Source: Chloroflexota bacterium
Lineage (GTDB): Bacteria > Chloroflexota > Anaerolineae > UBA2200
DNA length: 64,000 bases
Assembly: GCA_014360755.1 (NCBI GenBank)
Contig: JACIWX010000002.1
Span: 124,001 to 188,000, forward strand
Direction of reading: 5' to 3'
Position numbers and translations under genes: made by a program. This document shows positions 1 through 11,373 of this stretch, piece by piece. Numbering within the stretch: position 1 is the stretch's first letter; each line of letters begins with the position of its first letter. Under the pieces are notes generated by a model. It saw nothing but the letters and a program-made list of their open reading frames with translations, made no database searches and had not been told where the DNA came from.

Positions 1-643
1 CTTTTTTCACTTCTTCCTGTGCCTGCAGCACTTCCTCCGCCGTGATGACCTGGTCTATTTTCTCAATGGGGTGTTGATATTGCTGCGCTTCGAGGATAGT
101 GATTTCGTCGGCAGGGGCAGGGTGGCCCAGCCTTATGCGCATTAGGAAGCGGTCGAGTTGCGCCTCTGGCAAGGGAAAAGTGCCCTCGTATTCGATGGGG
201 TTCTGCGTGGCGATCACCAGGAATGGCCGCGGAGTGGGGTAGGTGATGCCGTCCACTGTGACCTGCCGCTCTTCCATTGCCTCCAGCAGCGCCGATTGGG
301 TCTTGGGAGTGGCGCGGTTGATTTCATCGGTGAGCACGATCTGGGAAAGGACTGGTCCGGGGCGGAATTCGAACTGGCGCGTCTTCTGGTTGAAGACGGA
401 AACACCGGTAACATCGCTGGGCAACAAGTCAGGCGTGAACTGGATGCGCTTGAAGGTGCAGCCGATGGACTTGGCGATGGATTTGGCAAGCATTGTCTTG
501 CCCACGCCAGGCACGTCCTCGATGAGCAAATGCCCCTGGCACAGCAGGCAGATGACAGCCAGCTCGATGACCTCGTGCTTGCCAACGATGACTTTCTCTA
601 CATTGTCCATGACCTTGCGAGCGGTAGCCTGTGCCTGGTTCAT
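1..643 (-). CDS. MoxR-family AAA+ ATPase (partial, runs off the window start)
   Basis: Reverse-strand translation [81 protein letters not shown]...[30 protein letters not shown]; Walker A and B and MoxR signature. Not in the ORF track because it is open at the edge. Confidence 0.93.
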   Translation of the reverse strand, partial: MNQAQATARKVMDNVEKVIVGKHEVIELAVICLLCQGHLLIEDVPGVGKTMLAKSIAKSIGCTFKRIQFTPDLLPSDVTGVSVFNQKTRQFEFRPGPVLSQIVLTDEINRATPKTQSALLEAMEERQVTVDGITYPTPRPFLVIATQNPIEYEGTFPLPEAQLDRFLMRIRLGHPAPADEITILEAQQYQHPIEKIDQVITAEEVLQAQEEVKK

Positions 644-711
644 ACACCCTCCTGCCTCTTTGTACCCTGTAGGATACTCTGCTTAGAGGGAAAAGTCAAG
701 AGTGCACTCAT

Positions 712-841
712 GAGAGTGTTGAAAAAGTCTTTTCAGTGTCATGCTGAACGAAGTGAAGCATCTCACAGTACTTGGGAAAGTGCGCCTAAAGTTACGCGAG
801 ACCCTTCGCTTGCTCAGGGTGACAAGATTTTCAACACTCTC
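712..841. mobile_element. MITE-like palindromic element, copy 1
   Basis: GAGAGTGTTGAAAA...TTTTCAACACTCTC terminal inverted repeats; flanks CACTCAT / CACACAT (6/7 match). Confidence 0.8.
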
Positions 842-999
842 CACACATCTCATTTGGCTCATAGCGGATGTCCGTGTATAATATCAGCGGGCAGCAATTG
901 CTGTCGTTGCATCATCGCGTTGTGCCCCATAGGGTAGGTCCCAAGGGTACGAGCGCATCATACATGCAATGACCGCGTGTATTTCATGGAGGAGTAGCA

Positions 1000-2655
1000 A
1001 TGATGCAAGGACGTCAGCGGCTGGGCAGGCGTTTCCGGGACCTGCTTGACATCATCCAGATTGCCGAGAACATCTCGGTCAAATTGCACAACGCGCTGGA
1101 TGAGGCTGCCATTTACCAGACCGTGGTGGACGAATTCGCCCAGTCCGGGAAGTACAGCGGCAGTATCCTGTTGTTATCCGATGACGGGAGCAGGCTCCAC
1201 ATGGCAGCGACCTCACTCTTCTCTTCTCCCGCGCACGGGCCAGCGATAGAACAAGCGGCTAACATCCAACTCCTGGGCTATGCGATGGATGTACAGGGAT
1301 GTGATGTCTGGAGGCCGGTGCTTGAGGAGGGCAGGACAGTCCACTATCCTGCCGCAGAGGTTGTACGCAAGTTGTTTCCCCCGCCAACCGCCGAACGCAT
1401 CGTCGAGGTCATGGACTATAAACACAAAACCTTTGTCCTCGCTCCCCTGAAGCGGAATGGTCAGATTATGGGCGTGTTAGCCATGTCCTCAACGACGCTG
1501 ACCGAGTGCCTCACCCCTTCGGTGACGAACCTCGCACTGCACATTTCCCATGCCTTGGAAATGGTCGCGGCAAGGCGCAAGCAGATGGAGGCGATGCGCG
1601 CACTGCAGGAGAGCCAGGCTACGATGCAGACCCTGATCAATGCTTCCCCTGAGGTGATCCTTTTGATGGACAGAGAGGGAAAAGTGCTCACCGGTAATCA
1701 CGCACTGGCGGAAAGCCTGGGTTATCCTCTGGACGAGATCCGCGGCAAGAACGTGCATGATTTTTTCCCTCCCGGGGTACGCGAGGAAAGGGAAGCACGT
1801 ATGCGGGAGGTCCTGGAGGGAGGCAAAGCGATATATTTCCAGGACGAACGAGCTGGCCGGTATTTTGAGCATTTTCTATACCCGGTGTTTGGTGCTATGG
1901 GCCAGGTCGAACGGATTGCTGTCTTTGCCCGAGATGTCACCGAGCGCAAACGGATGGAAGCAGAGTTGCTGCAAGCGGAAAAACTGAGGACTTTGGGAAT
2001 GCTAGCGGGAGGCATTGCCCATGCGCTGCGCAACCCGCTGGCGGTTATCTCGTCTTGTATACAGACGCTGCGCGATCATCCTCACGATGCGCGGGTATGT
2101 GCGGAGAGTGTGCCAAAGGCACAAGCGGCAGTGGAGCGTGCCGGGCATATTGTGGATAGCCTGTTGCAGTTTGCCCGCCCTACGCCCGTGCAAATGATGG
2201 CGATAGATTTGGAATCTGTGCTCAGCGCAACGCTGGAATTGCTGGTTGACCATTTGTGCATGCGCAAGGTTACCGTGCGGCGGAGATGGCGAACTGGCTT
2301 GCCGCTGGTTCATGGTAATGCGCATTTGTTGCAGCAAGTTTTTACGGAACTAATGCTCAATGCCTGCAACGCCATGCCTGATGGGGGCACGATTACGATA
2401 ACGGCTAGGGTGCCGCGGTCAGATTGGGTCGAGGTGTGTTTCCGCGATACCGGGCAGGGCATCCCACCCGAATATCTGCCCAAGATCTTCGATCCCTTCT
2501 TCACAACCAGGCCTGAAAGCGAAGGCATTGGCTTGGGGTTATCTATTGCCCAACGCATTATACAGCAGCACGGTGGCAGCATCAAGGTGCAAAGCCAGTT
2601 GGGCAAGGGATCTGTATTCGCAGTGCGCTTGCGACGGGCAGCAAAGGAGGCATAA
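1000..2655 (+). CDS. Sensor histidine kinase with GAF and PAS domains
   Basis: GAF-like N-terminus, PAS region (LINASPEVILLMDREGKVLTGNHALAESLGYPLDEIRGK), HisKA (GGIAHALRNPLAVISS), HATPase_c (DTGQGIPPEYLPKIFDPFFTTRPESEGIGLGLSI). Confidence 0.93.
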   Translation: MMQGRQRLGRRFRDLLDIIQIAENISVKLHNALDEAAIYQTVVDEFAQSGKYSGSILLLSDDGSRLHMAATSLFSSPAHGPAIEQAANIQLLGYAMDVQGCDVWRPVLEEGRTVHYPAAEVVRKLFPPPTAERIVEVMDYKHKTFVLAPLKRNGQIMGVLAMSSTTLTECLTPSVTNLALHISHALEMVAARRKQMEAMRALQESQATMQTLINASPEVILLMDREGKVLTGNHALAESLGYPLDEIRGKNVHDFFPPGVREEREARMREVLEGGKAIYFQDERAGRYFEHFLYPVFGAMGQVERIAVFARDVTERKRMEAELLQAEKLRTLGMLAGGIAHALRNPLAVISSCIQTLRDHPHDARVCAESVPKAQAAVERAGHIVDSLLQFARPTPVQMMAIDLESVLSATLELLVDHLCMRKVTVRRRWRTGLPLVHGNAHLLQQVFTELMLNACNAMPDGGTITITARVPRSDWVEVCFRDTGQGIPPEYLPKIFDPFFTTRPESEGIGLGLSIAQRIIQQHGGSIKVQSQLGKGSVFAVRLRRAAKEA

Positions 2656-2672
2656 CGCTGCAGGAGGAGGCT

Positions 2673-3402
2673 ATGGCACAGCACGCAGCACGGATATTGG
2701 TTGTGGATGACGAGCAGGATTTGCTGTGGGCGTTGCAACGCCATCTGGGTGATGAGGGCTACGAGGTGCACACCGCAGAAGATGGGGTACAAGGCTTGCA
2801 ACTGGCGCGTGCGCATCACCCCCATCTCATTATCCTGGATGTCTCCATGCCCCGCATGGATGGGATTGAAATGTGTCGAGAACTGCGCCGAGATCCGACT
2901 CTGGCTGCCACGCCCGTCCTCTTCCTGACCATGCATGGTACGGTTGATGACCGCATCAAAGGGCTGGATGAAGGAGGGGACGATTACCTAGTCAAGCCTT
3001 TTGACATTGGTGAGTTGAAAGCGCGCGTGCGCGCGCTGCTCCGCCGGGTACCTTCTGCAGCAGAACCAGAAATCCAACCCCCAGGAGCATCTCTTGGTCG
3101 TTGGTGCGCTCATCCTGGACTTGCACCGCCGAGAAGCGCGTGTAGGGGACAAGGCAGTGATCCTTACGCCCACCGAGTTTGACCTCCTGTATTACCTCAT
3201 GAAGCATCCCGATGAAGTGTTCTCCAGCCAGAGGCTGCTTCAGGCACTGTGGGGCTATGTGCCCAACCCCGCCAGTGCCAGCGTGGTGCGCTGGCACATC
3301 AACAATATCCGTCGCAAGATTGAACCAGACCCCGACCACCCCGTCTTCATCCGCACTGTGTCACGCCACGGCTATATGCTGCCTCGGGAGAATCATCTCT
3401 AG
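2673..3402 (+). pseudogene. OmpR/PhoB-family response regulator, apparent frameshift between receiver and winged-helix domain
   Basis: ORF 2673..3182 carries the receiver (ILVVDDEQDLL, LIILDVSMPRMDG, DDYLVKPF); ORF 3094..3402 in another frame carries the wHTH (ILTPTEFDLLYYLMKHPDEVFSSQRLLQALWG...VVRWHINNIRRKIEPDPDHPVFIRTVSRHGYML). Confidence 0.85.
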
Positions 3403-3474
3403 CCCTCGTATTGGTTCACCGAGAGCGCAGAAAAAGCCCGCATTGTCATGCTGAGGCGAAGCCGAAGCATCTCG
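3390..3474 (+). repeat. 85-bp direct repeat, copy A (includes response-regulator stop codon)
   Basis: gaatcatctctagccctcgtattggttcaccgagagcgcagaaaaag...gaagcatctcg. Confidence 0.85.
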
Positions 3475-3549
3475 CAGTACTCGGGAAAATACGAAAGTTA
3501 CGCGAGACCCCTTCGTTGTACTCAGGGTGACAAGATTTTCAACACTCTC
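3421..3549. mobile_element. MITE-like element, diverged copy 2
   Basis: Same core (gtcatgctgaggcgaagccgaagcatctcgcagtactcgggaaaatacg...acgcgagaccccttcg...gacaagattttcaacactctc) with a diverged left end. Confidence 0.65.
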
Positions 3550-3634
3550 GAATCATCTCTAGCCCTTGTATCGGTTCACCGAGAGCGTAGAACAAGCCCG
3601 CATTGTCATGCTGAGGCGAAGCCGAAGCATCTCG
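3550..3634 (+). repeat. 85-bp direct repeat, copy B
   Basis: gaatcatctctagcccttgtatcggttcaccgagagcgtagaacaag...gaagcatctcg; about 4 mismatches to 3390..3474. Confidence 0.85.
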
Positions 3635-4061
3635 ACGACACAGATGAAAAAATTTTCATGCAAACGCAAAACTCGCGTAAACCTAGCGTCAAACTAGCAG
3701 CAAAATTCCCCCTTTTGTGCTATAAGTAGCTGACGTTTATCGCTTGTATCTGGAAGAGAGCATCGGGGTAGACACTGAGGCCTTGTATTTTCCCTTAATA
3801 GGTGGTGAGGTCATGAAATGAGGCGGGAGAAAAGTGAGTTCTTTACGACAAGTACCGTTTATAAAAGAAGTACTTGGGTACCTTTATTTTGGGTAATGAT
3901 TGCTGTATACTATATACATAACCTCTCTGTAAACCGGGTGTGATCGCTATGTCCTCGTTGGCTTACGCTGCTTTACGCTTGGTCAACTGTTTCGTTGGTC
4001 ATGGTAGAGTAGTTGTGTTGTCTCCTTGAGGATGTCCGCGTGATAGTGCACGCAAGGGTAG

Positions 4062-4808
4062 GTGAGATACGTGGCTGCTCAGATCGAAGATGGCAAAGCA
4101 ATCAAGATCCTGCTTGTCGATAGGTGCACACTGGCTGGAGAGTTATTGGGGCCGGTCCTCAGCAGGTTTAATATAAAAATTATAGACCAGGCGTTCACTT
4201 GCGAAGAAGTGCTGCAAAAGATCAGAGAGCACTTACCAGGCGCTGTGTTGCTGAACGAGGCAATGGATAGTGCAGAGAGCGATAAACTCTGTCGCCGCAT
4301 TCTGGATTTGTACCCGCAGATTAAGGTTTTCACTTACCACTGGTTGGATGCCTGGAAATGGTTTGCTTCCCAGCAGGGGGCACAGATTGTGATGAGGCTT
4401 ACTACTATCGAAGAGATGGTGTGGGTTATTCGTGCCATTGTGCAAGAGCTGTTTTATCCCTGCTTCCCCAATCATTTACTGACTTCTTCTTCCCGCGTTT
4501 ACCCGCGGAACAACAAATTGAGAGCCTCTGGTCTCAATGATACTCAGATTTCTATCCTCAAGTTAGTTGCCAAGGGCCATAGTAACCGGGAAATCGCTCA
4601 ACACCTGTCGCTGCAAGTACAGACAATCAAGAATAATCTGAACATTATCTTTCAGGAACTGTGCGTGCAGAATCGCACGGAGGCGGTGATGGTAGCTCTG
4701 CAACGCGGCATTATCCTGTGGCAAGATGTGTTCAGTGAGTCCGAAGCTTTTGGTTCCCGCGATGATGACATGCATCGCACAGCCCGATATGCTCTCTCCT
4801 CACATTGA
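4062..4808 (+). CDS. LuxR/NarL-type regulator with degenerate (pseudo-)receiver domain
   Basis: C-terminal LuxR HTH: GLNDTQISILKLVAKGHSNREIAQHLSLQVQTIKNNLNIIFQELCVQNRTEAVMVALQRG; N-terminal receiver-like region. Confidence 0.85.
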   Translation: MRYVAAQIEDGKAIKILLVDRCTLAGELLGPVLSRFNIKIIDQAFTCEEVLQKIREHLPGAVLLNEAMDSAESDKLCRRILDLYPQIKVFTYHWLDAWKWFASQQGAQIVMRLTTIEEMVWVIRAIVQELFYPCFPNHLLTSSSRVYPRNNKLRASGLNDTQISILKLVAKGHSNREIAQHLSLQVQTIKNNLNIIFQELCVQNRTEAVMVALQRGIILWQDVFSESEAFGSRDDDMHRTARYALSSH

Positions 4809-5511
4809 TTGCCTGGAATCCACTGGGGTCCAGGGCAGATGGACATGGGCGTAATGCAGTACTTTAGTAACTCGACACAATGGGAGAAAGGCGCTAATTT
4901 ATTTTGATAAGGATATCTTGGATGCGGAGGCCGTTTTGCGTACCAAGGCGCACGTAATCGGCCTTTGTGTGGTGATTCAAGCCGTCTGATCACCTGTAAA
5001 ATCGGTTTCAACTGCTTGGAGCAGATATCAGAGTAGTTGAAGAAATGGCGACAAGCCCTCTCCCGGAGGGCTGCCAGATATTGCGTTGTTCATTATCGCG
5101 CGCTCGCTGGATGCAGGGAGTGCGGCGAGGGCGGAGCCTGCCCAGGTACCGTTCTGGCACTGTTCCTAAAGCGAAGGTGCCGGAACGGCGGAGCCTGCCT
5201 GCGATCAGGAACCTTTCGGCGCGTGAAGGGCGCGATGCATCTTCGTTTGCTTCAACTGTGACATTTCCTGTCATCTTTGAGTACATCGGGGTACCTTTTC
5301 ATTCATGCACATGAAGGCGAGGTAATCCAATGTCCGCAACCAAGCGAGTTTTCAAGAAGGTATCCACTCCCTTCGAAGCCCTCGAACCCACGGGGGCCAT
5401 CCTCATGGTCAACATGGTGGACCCGCAAATCAGCACGATGCATCCAATTCATGCTTCCCGAGCCCGTGCCGACGAAGAAGATGGGGATCAAGTAGGCGAG
5501 AAGAGGGGCAG

Positions 5512-5590
5512 GGGAGCGGAGGAGCTGGAGGCTAGGGAGCGGAGGAGCTGGAGGCTAGGGAGCGGAGGAGCTGGAGGCTAGGGAGCGGAG
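5512..5590. repeat. Tandem repeat, 23-bp unit x ~3.4
   Basis: gggagcggaggagctggaggcta repeated at 5512, 5535, 5558, partial from 5581. Confidence 0.9.
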
Positions 5591-5601
5591 GTGAATCTCA
5601 T

Positions 5602-5745
5602 TTGCACCCCGGCCCCCGTGTTCCCTGCTTAGAGGGCTGGGAGAAGCTGTACGCCGAGCGGGTGGCCATGGCCTATGGGCGGCGGTACGGCATGAAAGTG
5701 CGCATCGCCCGCTTTGAGAATTGCTACGGCCCAGAGGGGACCCTT
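5602..5745 (+). pseudogene. Fragment of NAD-dependent sugar epimerase
   Basis: EGWEKLYAERVAMAYGRRYGMKVRIARFENCYGPEGT matches the YxxxK-to-YGP stretch of GDP-mannose-3,5-epimerase-like SDR enzymes; no flanking domain. Confidence 0.7.
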
Positions 5746-5762
5746 CGACAGGCTCAGGGCAG

Positions 5763-5973
5763 GCCTGGACCGGCGGGAAGAGGCCGTTTCCTGGCTGCGG
5801 CAGGCCATTGCCCTCCACCGGGGCCAACCCTGGCAGTGAGCAGTCCAGTTGGGCGACTGGCTGGCCGAATCCGGGGACCGAGAGGGTGCCCTGGCCGCCT
5901 ACCGCCAGGCCCTGGAGTGGAAGCCGGGGGATGAGGGGATAGAAGCGAAGATCCGGGCGCTGGAGGGAAAATA
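5763..5973 (+). pseudogene. TPR-protein fragment
   Basis: LDRREEAVSWLRQAIALHRGQPWQ*AVQLGDWLAESGDREGALAAYRQALEWKPGDEGIEAKIRALEGK* with in-frame stop. Confidence 0.6.
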
Positions 5974-6027
5974 GTGCGGCGCGCAGTGGACGAGAGATAT
6001 GCCGGTTCTACTGCCGGAGGACCAGCG

Positions 6028-6264
6028 ATGGGAAAGAAACGGTTTGAAGTCAGTTACACCGAATCCGGCCTTGCGAAAGAGATTCCGGATTGGTTGGGGA
6101 AGACGATAGCCTCGGCACAAGTTGTTCATAGAGGTGCGGAAGGCTATTTGACCCTCAGGTTCACCGATGGAACAGCGAAGAAATACGGATACAGCGATTT
6201 GGGTTTCTGGGAAGAGGATTTGGAGGGAGAGGCCTGCTCCAGTCTGGGTAAACCATCGGGCTGA
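6028..6264 (+). CDS. Small hypothetical protein
   Basis: ORF MGKKRFEVSYTESGLAKEIPDWLGKTIASAQVVHRGAEGYLTLRFTDGTAKKYGYSDLGFWEEDLEG; plausible composition, no family recognised. Confidence 0.45.
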   Translation: MGKKRFEVSYTESGLAKEIPDWLGKTIASAQVVHRGAEGYLTLRFTDGTAKKYGYSDLGFWEEDLEGEACSSLGKPSG

Positions 6265-6365
6265 TGGGGAATCGCTGGTTCGACCGAAGCGAATCTGGAG
6301 ACCACTGGAGAAGTTGCCTAATCAATACTGACGAACAAACAAATCCCCGCTAAGGAGAACTTCTT

Positions 6366-8961
<2,596 letters not shown>

Positions 8962-9071
8962 AGTTTCGACAGAGTATCGCAAATTTGGGCCTGTAATTTT
9001 GCACGAACGGACGGCACCGAAACAGGAAAGCAAAGAAGGAGTAGGTCCTCCCTTGGTCTTCTCCACAAGAG

Positions 9072-9404
9072 GTACTGAGGTTCAACAAGGGGCTCTCGGG
9101 CGGTGGCTACGGCCCCCTGGTGGCAAGCGGTCAGATGCTCTCGGGGACGGGGAGCCAAAACGCAGTGGGGAACACCACCCTCACCGAGGCAGTAGTGTGC
9201 CTGGTGGGGTTCTTGGGCTACCTGGCCACGCGGGGCGGAGTGGATTGGGGGCTGACCCTCCCCCTGGCCGTGGGCGCGGTGGCCTCTACCCCCCTTTCCG
9301 CCTACACCGTAAAGAGGCTTGGCGAACGCAAGTTGCGGGCGCTTTTCGCGATAGCTATATTGGCCCTCGGTGCCGTAACCTTGGTGAAGGTTGCCTTGAG
9401 TTGA
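9072..9404 (+). pseudogene. C-terminal fragment of a second TauE/SafE permease
   Basis: LRFNKGLSGGGYGPLVASGQMLSGTGSQNAVGNTTLTEAVVCLVGFLGYLATRGGVDWGLTLPLAVGAVASTPLSAYTVKRLGERKLR; N-terminal half absent. Confidence 0.75.
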
Positions 9405-9620
9405 AGGAGGAAAAGTGGGAGCGAAGGACAGCCCGGTGGCGTTAAGCATCGCCCCCCGCGGGGGGAAGCCTGTAGAGCTTGTCGTGCCTTTAAACACCTG
9501 CTTTACACCCCGCGTTCGCTCGGGGAAAAATTCCGCTTGCTCGGCTGGGAGGAGGAACAGAAGGAGATCCACCTGGGAGTTTCACGGGTCGGCCGGCAAG
9601 GCGTGAGGAGACTTATTGAC

Positions 9621-9978
9621 CATGCGGAAAGGATCGTCGAGTTCTGTCAGGGTCTTCTATCCCGAATTTGACAGGAAGAAGGTAGTTGAGCTAATTGCCG
9701 AGAGGCTCGAGGAGCTTAAAGCAAGGTTCCCTGTTGTCCGTGTTGTCCTCTTCGGCTCCTATGCCAGGGGAAACTACACTGTGGGAAGCGACATCGACCT
9801 CCTTGTGGTTTATGCGGGCAAGCCACGGGAGGATGCCTATGCGGTTGTCAAGAAAACCCTGGGCATTCCCCGACTCGAACCTCATCTTTATACGGAGGGG
9901 GAATACGAGCGCATGAGCGAGACTTTGAGCAAGATGACAAGGGATGGTGTCGTGCTCTTCCCCCGGGGCGGGGCATAG
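9621..9978 (+). CDS. Minimal nucleotidyltransferase (MNT) domain protein
   Basis: VVRVVLFGSYARGNYTVGSDIDLLVVYAG: canonical GSxARGxxxxxSDIDLLV motif. Confidence 0.85.
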
Positions 9979-10108
9979 TGGGGAACGCCGACTGGGATGA
10001 CCCGGTGGAGCGGATAAGGCGTGATACGTGAGACGTGATACGTAAATGTAAGACGTGAAATGTGAGGGGTGGATGGGAGACATAAGGACGCACAAGGATT
10101 TGGATGTA

Positions 10109-11086
10109 ATGAACGTCCTTGTTACCGGCGCGGCCGGCTTCATCGGCTGGAAGGTCACCGAATTCCTGCTCGCCGAAGGCTACACCGTCATGGGCGTGGA
10201 CAACCTCAACGATGCCTATGATGTCCGCCTCAAGCACTGGCGCCTGGAACAGATCAAAGACCACCCCAACTTCACCTTCCATCGTCTCGACATTACGAAC
10301 CAGAGGGAACTGAGGGAATTGTGGAAACTCAAGGGAACTACACCCTTTATCGCCGTCATCAACCTGGCTGCGAGAGCAGGGGTGCGACAAAGCGTGGAAA
10401 ATCCCTGGGTCTACTATGAGACCAACGTCACTGGCACGCTCAATCTCTTGGAGCTTTGCCGTGAGTTTGGGGTGAAAAAGTTCATCCTGGCCTCCACTTC
10501 CAGCCTTTACGGGGCCAATAATCCCCGACCTTTCCGCGAGGATGCGAACACCGACGGACCCCTTTCCCCCTACGCGGCCTCCAAGAAGGCCGCCGAGGTA
10601 TTGTGCTACACATATCACTATCTCTACGACATTGACGTGACCGTGCTACGCTACTTCACAGTCTACGGGCCGGCAGGGCGACCCGATATGAGCATATTTC
10701 GTTTCATCCGCTGGATCTCAGAAGGAGAGCCCCTCGTCCTGTACGGCGACGGCACCCAGGAACGGGATTTCACTTATATAGATGACATTGCAAGAGGGAC
10801 CCTGTTTGCGCTCAAACCGCTGGGCTATGAGGTGATCAACCTGGGGAGCGACCGGCCCGTGCCCTTGCGGAAGGTGATCGCCCTTTTGGAGGATCTCATA
10901 GGGAGGCGGGCGTATATTGAGAGCCGGGCTCCGCACCCCGCGGACGTCCCGGCCACCTAGGCGGACATCTCCAAGGCCCGAAAACTTCTGGGTTGGGAGC
11001 CGCAGGTTTCCCTGGAGGAGGGGCTACGCCGGGCTGTGGCCTGGTACCGGCAAAATCGGGAATGGGCAAAGGAGCTCCGCCTGTGA
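10109..11086 (+). pseudogene. NAD-dependent epimerase (UDP-glucuronate/UDP-glucose 4-epimerase-like) with an in-frame TAG at 10958
   Basis: MNVLVTGAAGFIGWKVTEFLLAEGYTVMGVDNLNDAYD..., YAASKKAAE, YFTVYGPAGRPDMS; after TAG the frame continues [41 protein letters not shown]. Confidence 0.85.
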
Positions 11087-11134
11087 GTTTCGCGGATTGG
11101 CCGGCAAAGGCGTAAGGGAGGGTAATGGATAGAC

Positions 11135-11350
11135 ATGGAAAGGAGCCGTGACTGGATGGACCAGGCAGAAGGGGATTATGATCATCGGCGGGGGATTGTC
11201 GTCATTACTCTCTCGGCTCAGGAGATGGAAAGGCTCATCGAGGTGGCCCAGAGGTTCGGCCTGGATTTTGATGATGCTTACCAATACGCAGTTGCGGAGC
11301 GTCGAGGAAAAATCAGACAAGCGAGGCAACATAGACACGAAGGTCTATAA
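11135..11350 (+). pseudogene. Chimeric toxin-antitoxin-like remnant (HEPN-like start, PIN-associated C-terminal part)
   Basis: MERSRDWMDQAEGDYDH then VVITLSAQEMERLIEVAQRFGLDFDDAYQYAVAE, then an unrelated tail; looks like two gene ends joined. Confidence 0.4.
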
Positions 11351-11373
11351 AACTCAAAAGAAAGGAGGTCAAC

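Noticed and set aside
158-937. 259-aa plus-strand ORF at window start
   Set aside because: Opposite strand of the MoxR ATPase and then reads into repeat copy 1.
5330-5581. ORFs on both strands around 5300-5580
   Set aside because: The plus ORF runs into the tandem repeat and neither strand gives a recognisable protein; the minus-strand stretch LIPIFFVGTGSGSMNWMHRADLRVHHVDHEDGPRGFEGFEG looks somewhat protein-like but could not be assigned.
9415-9606. Possible intact HEPN partner upstream of the nucleotidyltransferase
   Set aside because: One frame reads GEACRACRAFKHLLYTPRSLGEKFRLLGWEEEQKEIHLGVSRVGRQGVRRLIDHAERIVEFCQGLLSRI, suggestive of gene remains, but no clear start or HEPN motif could be established.
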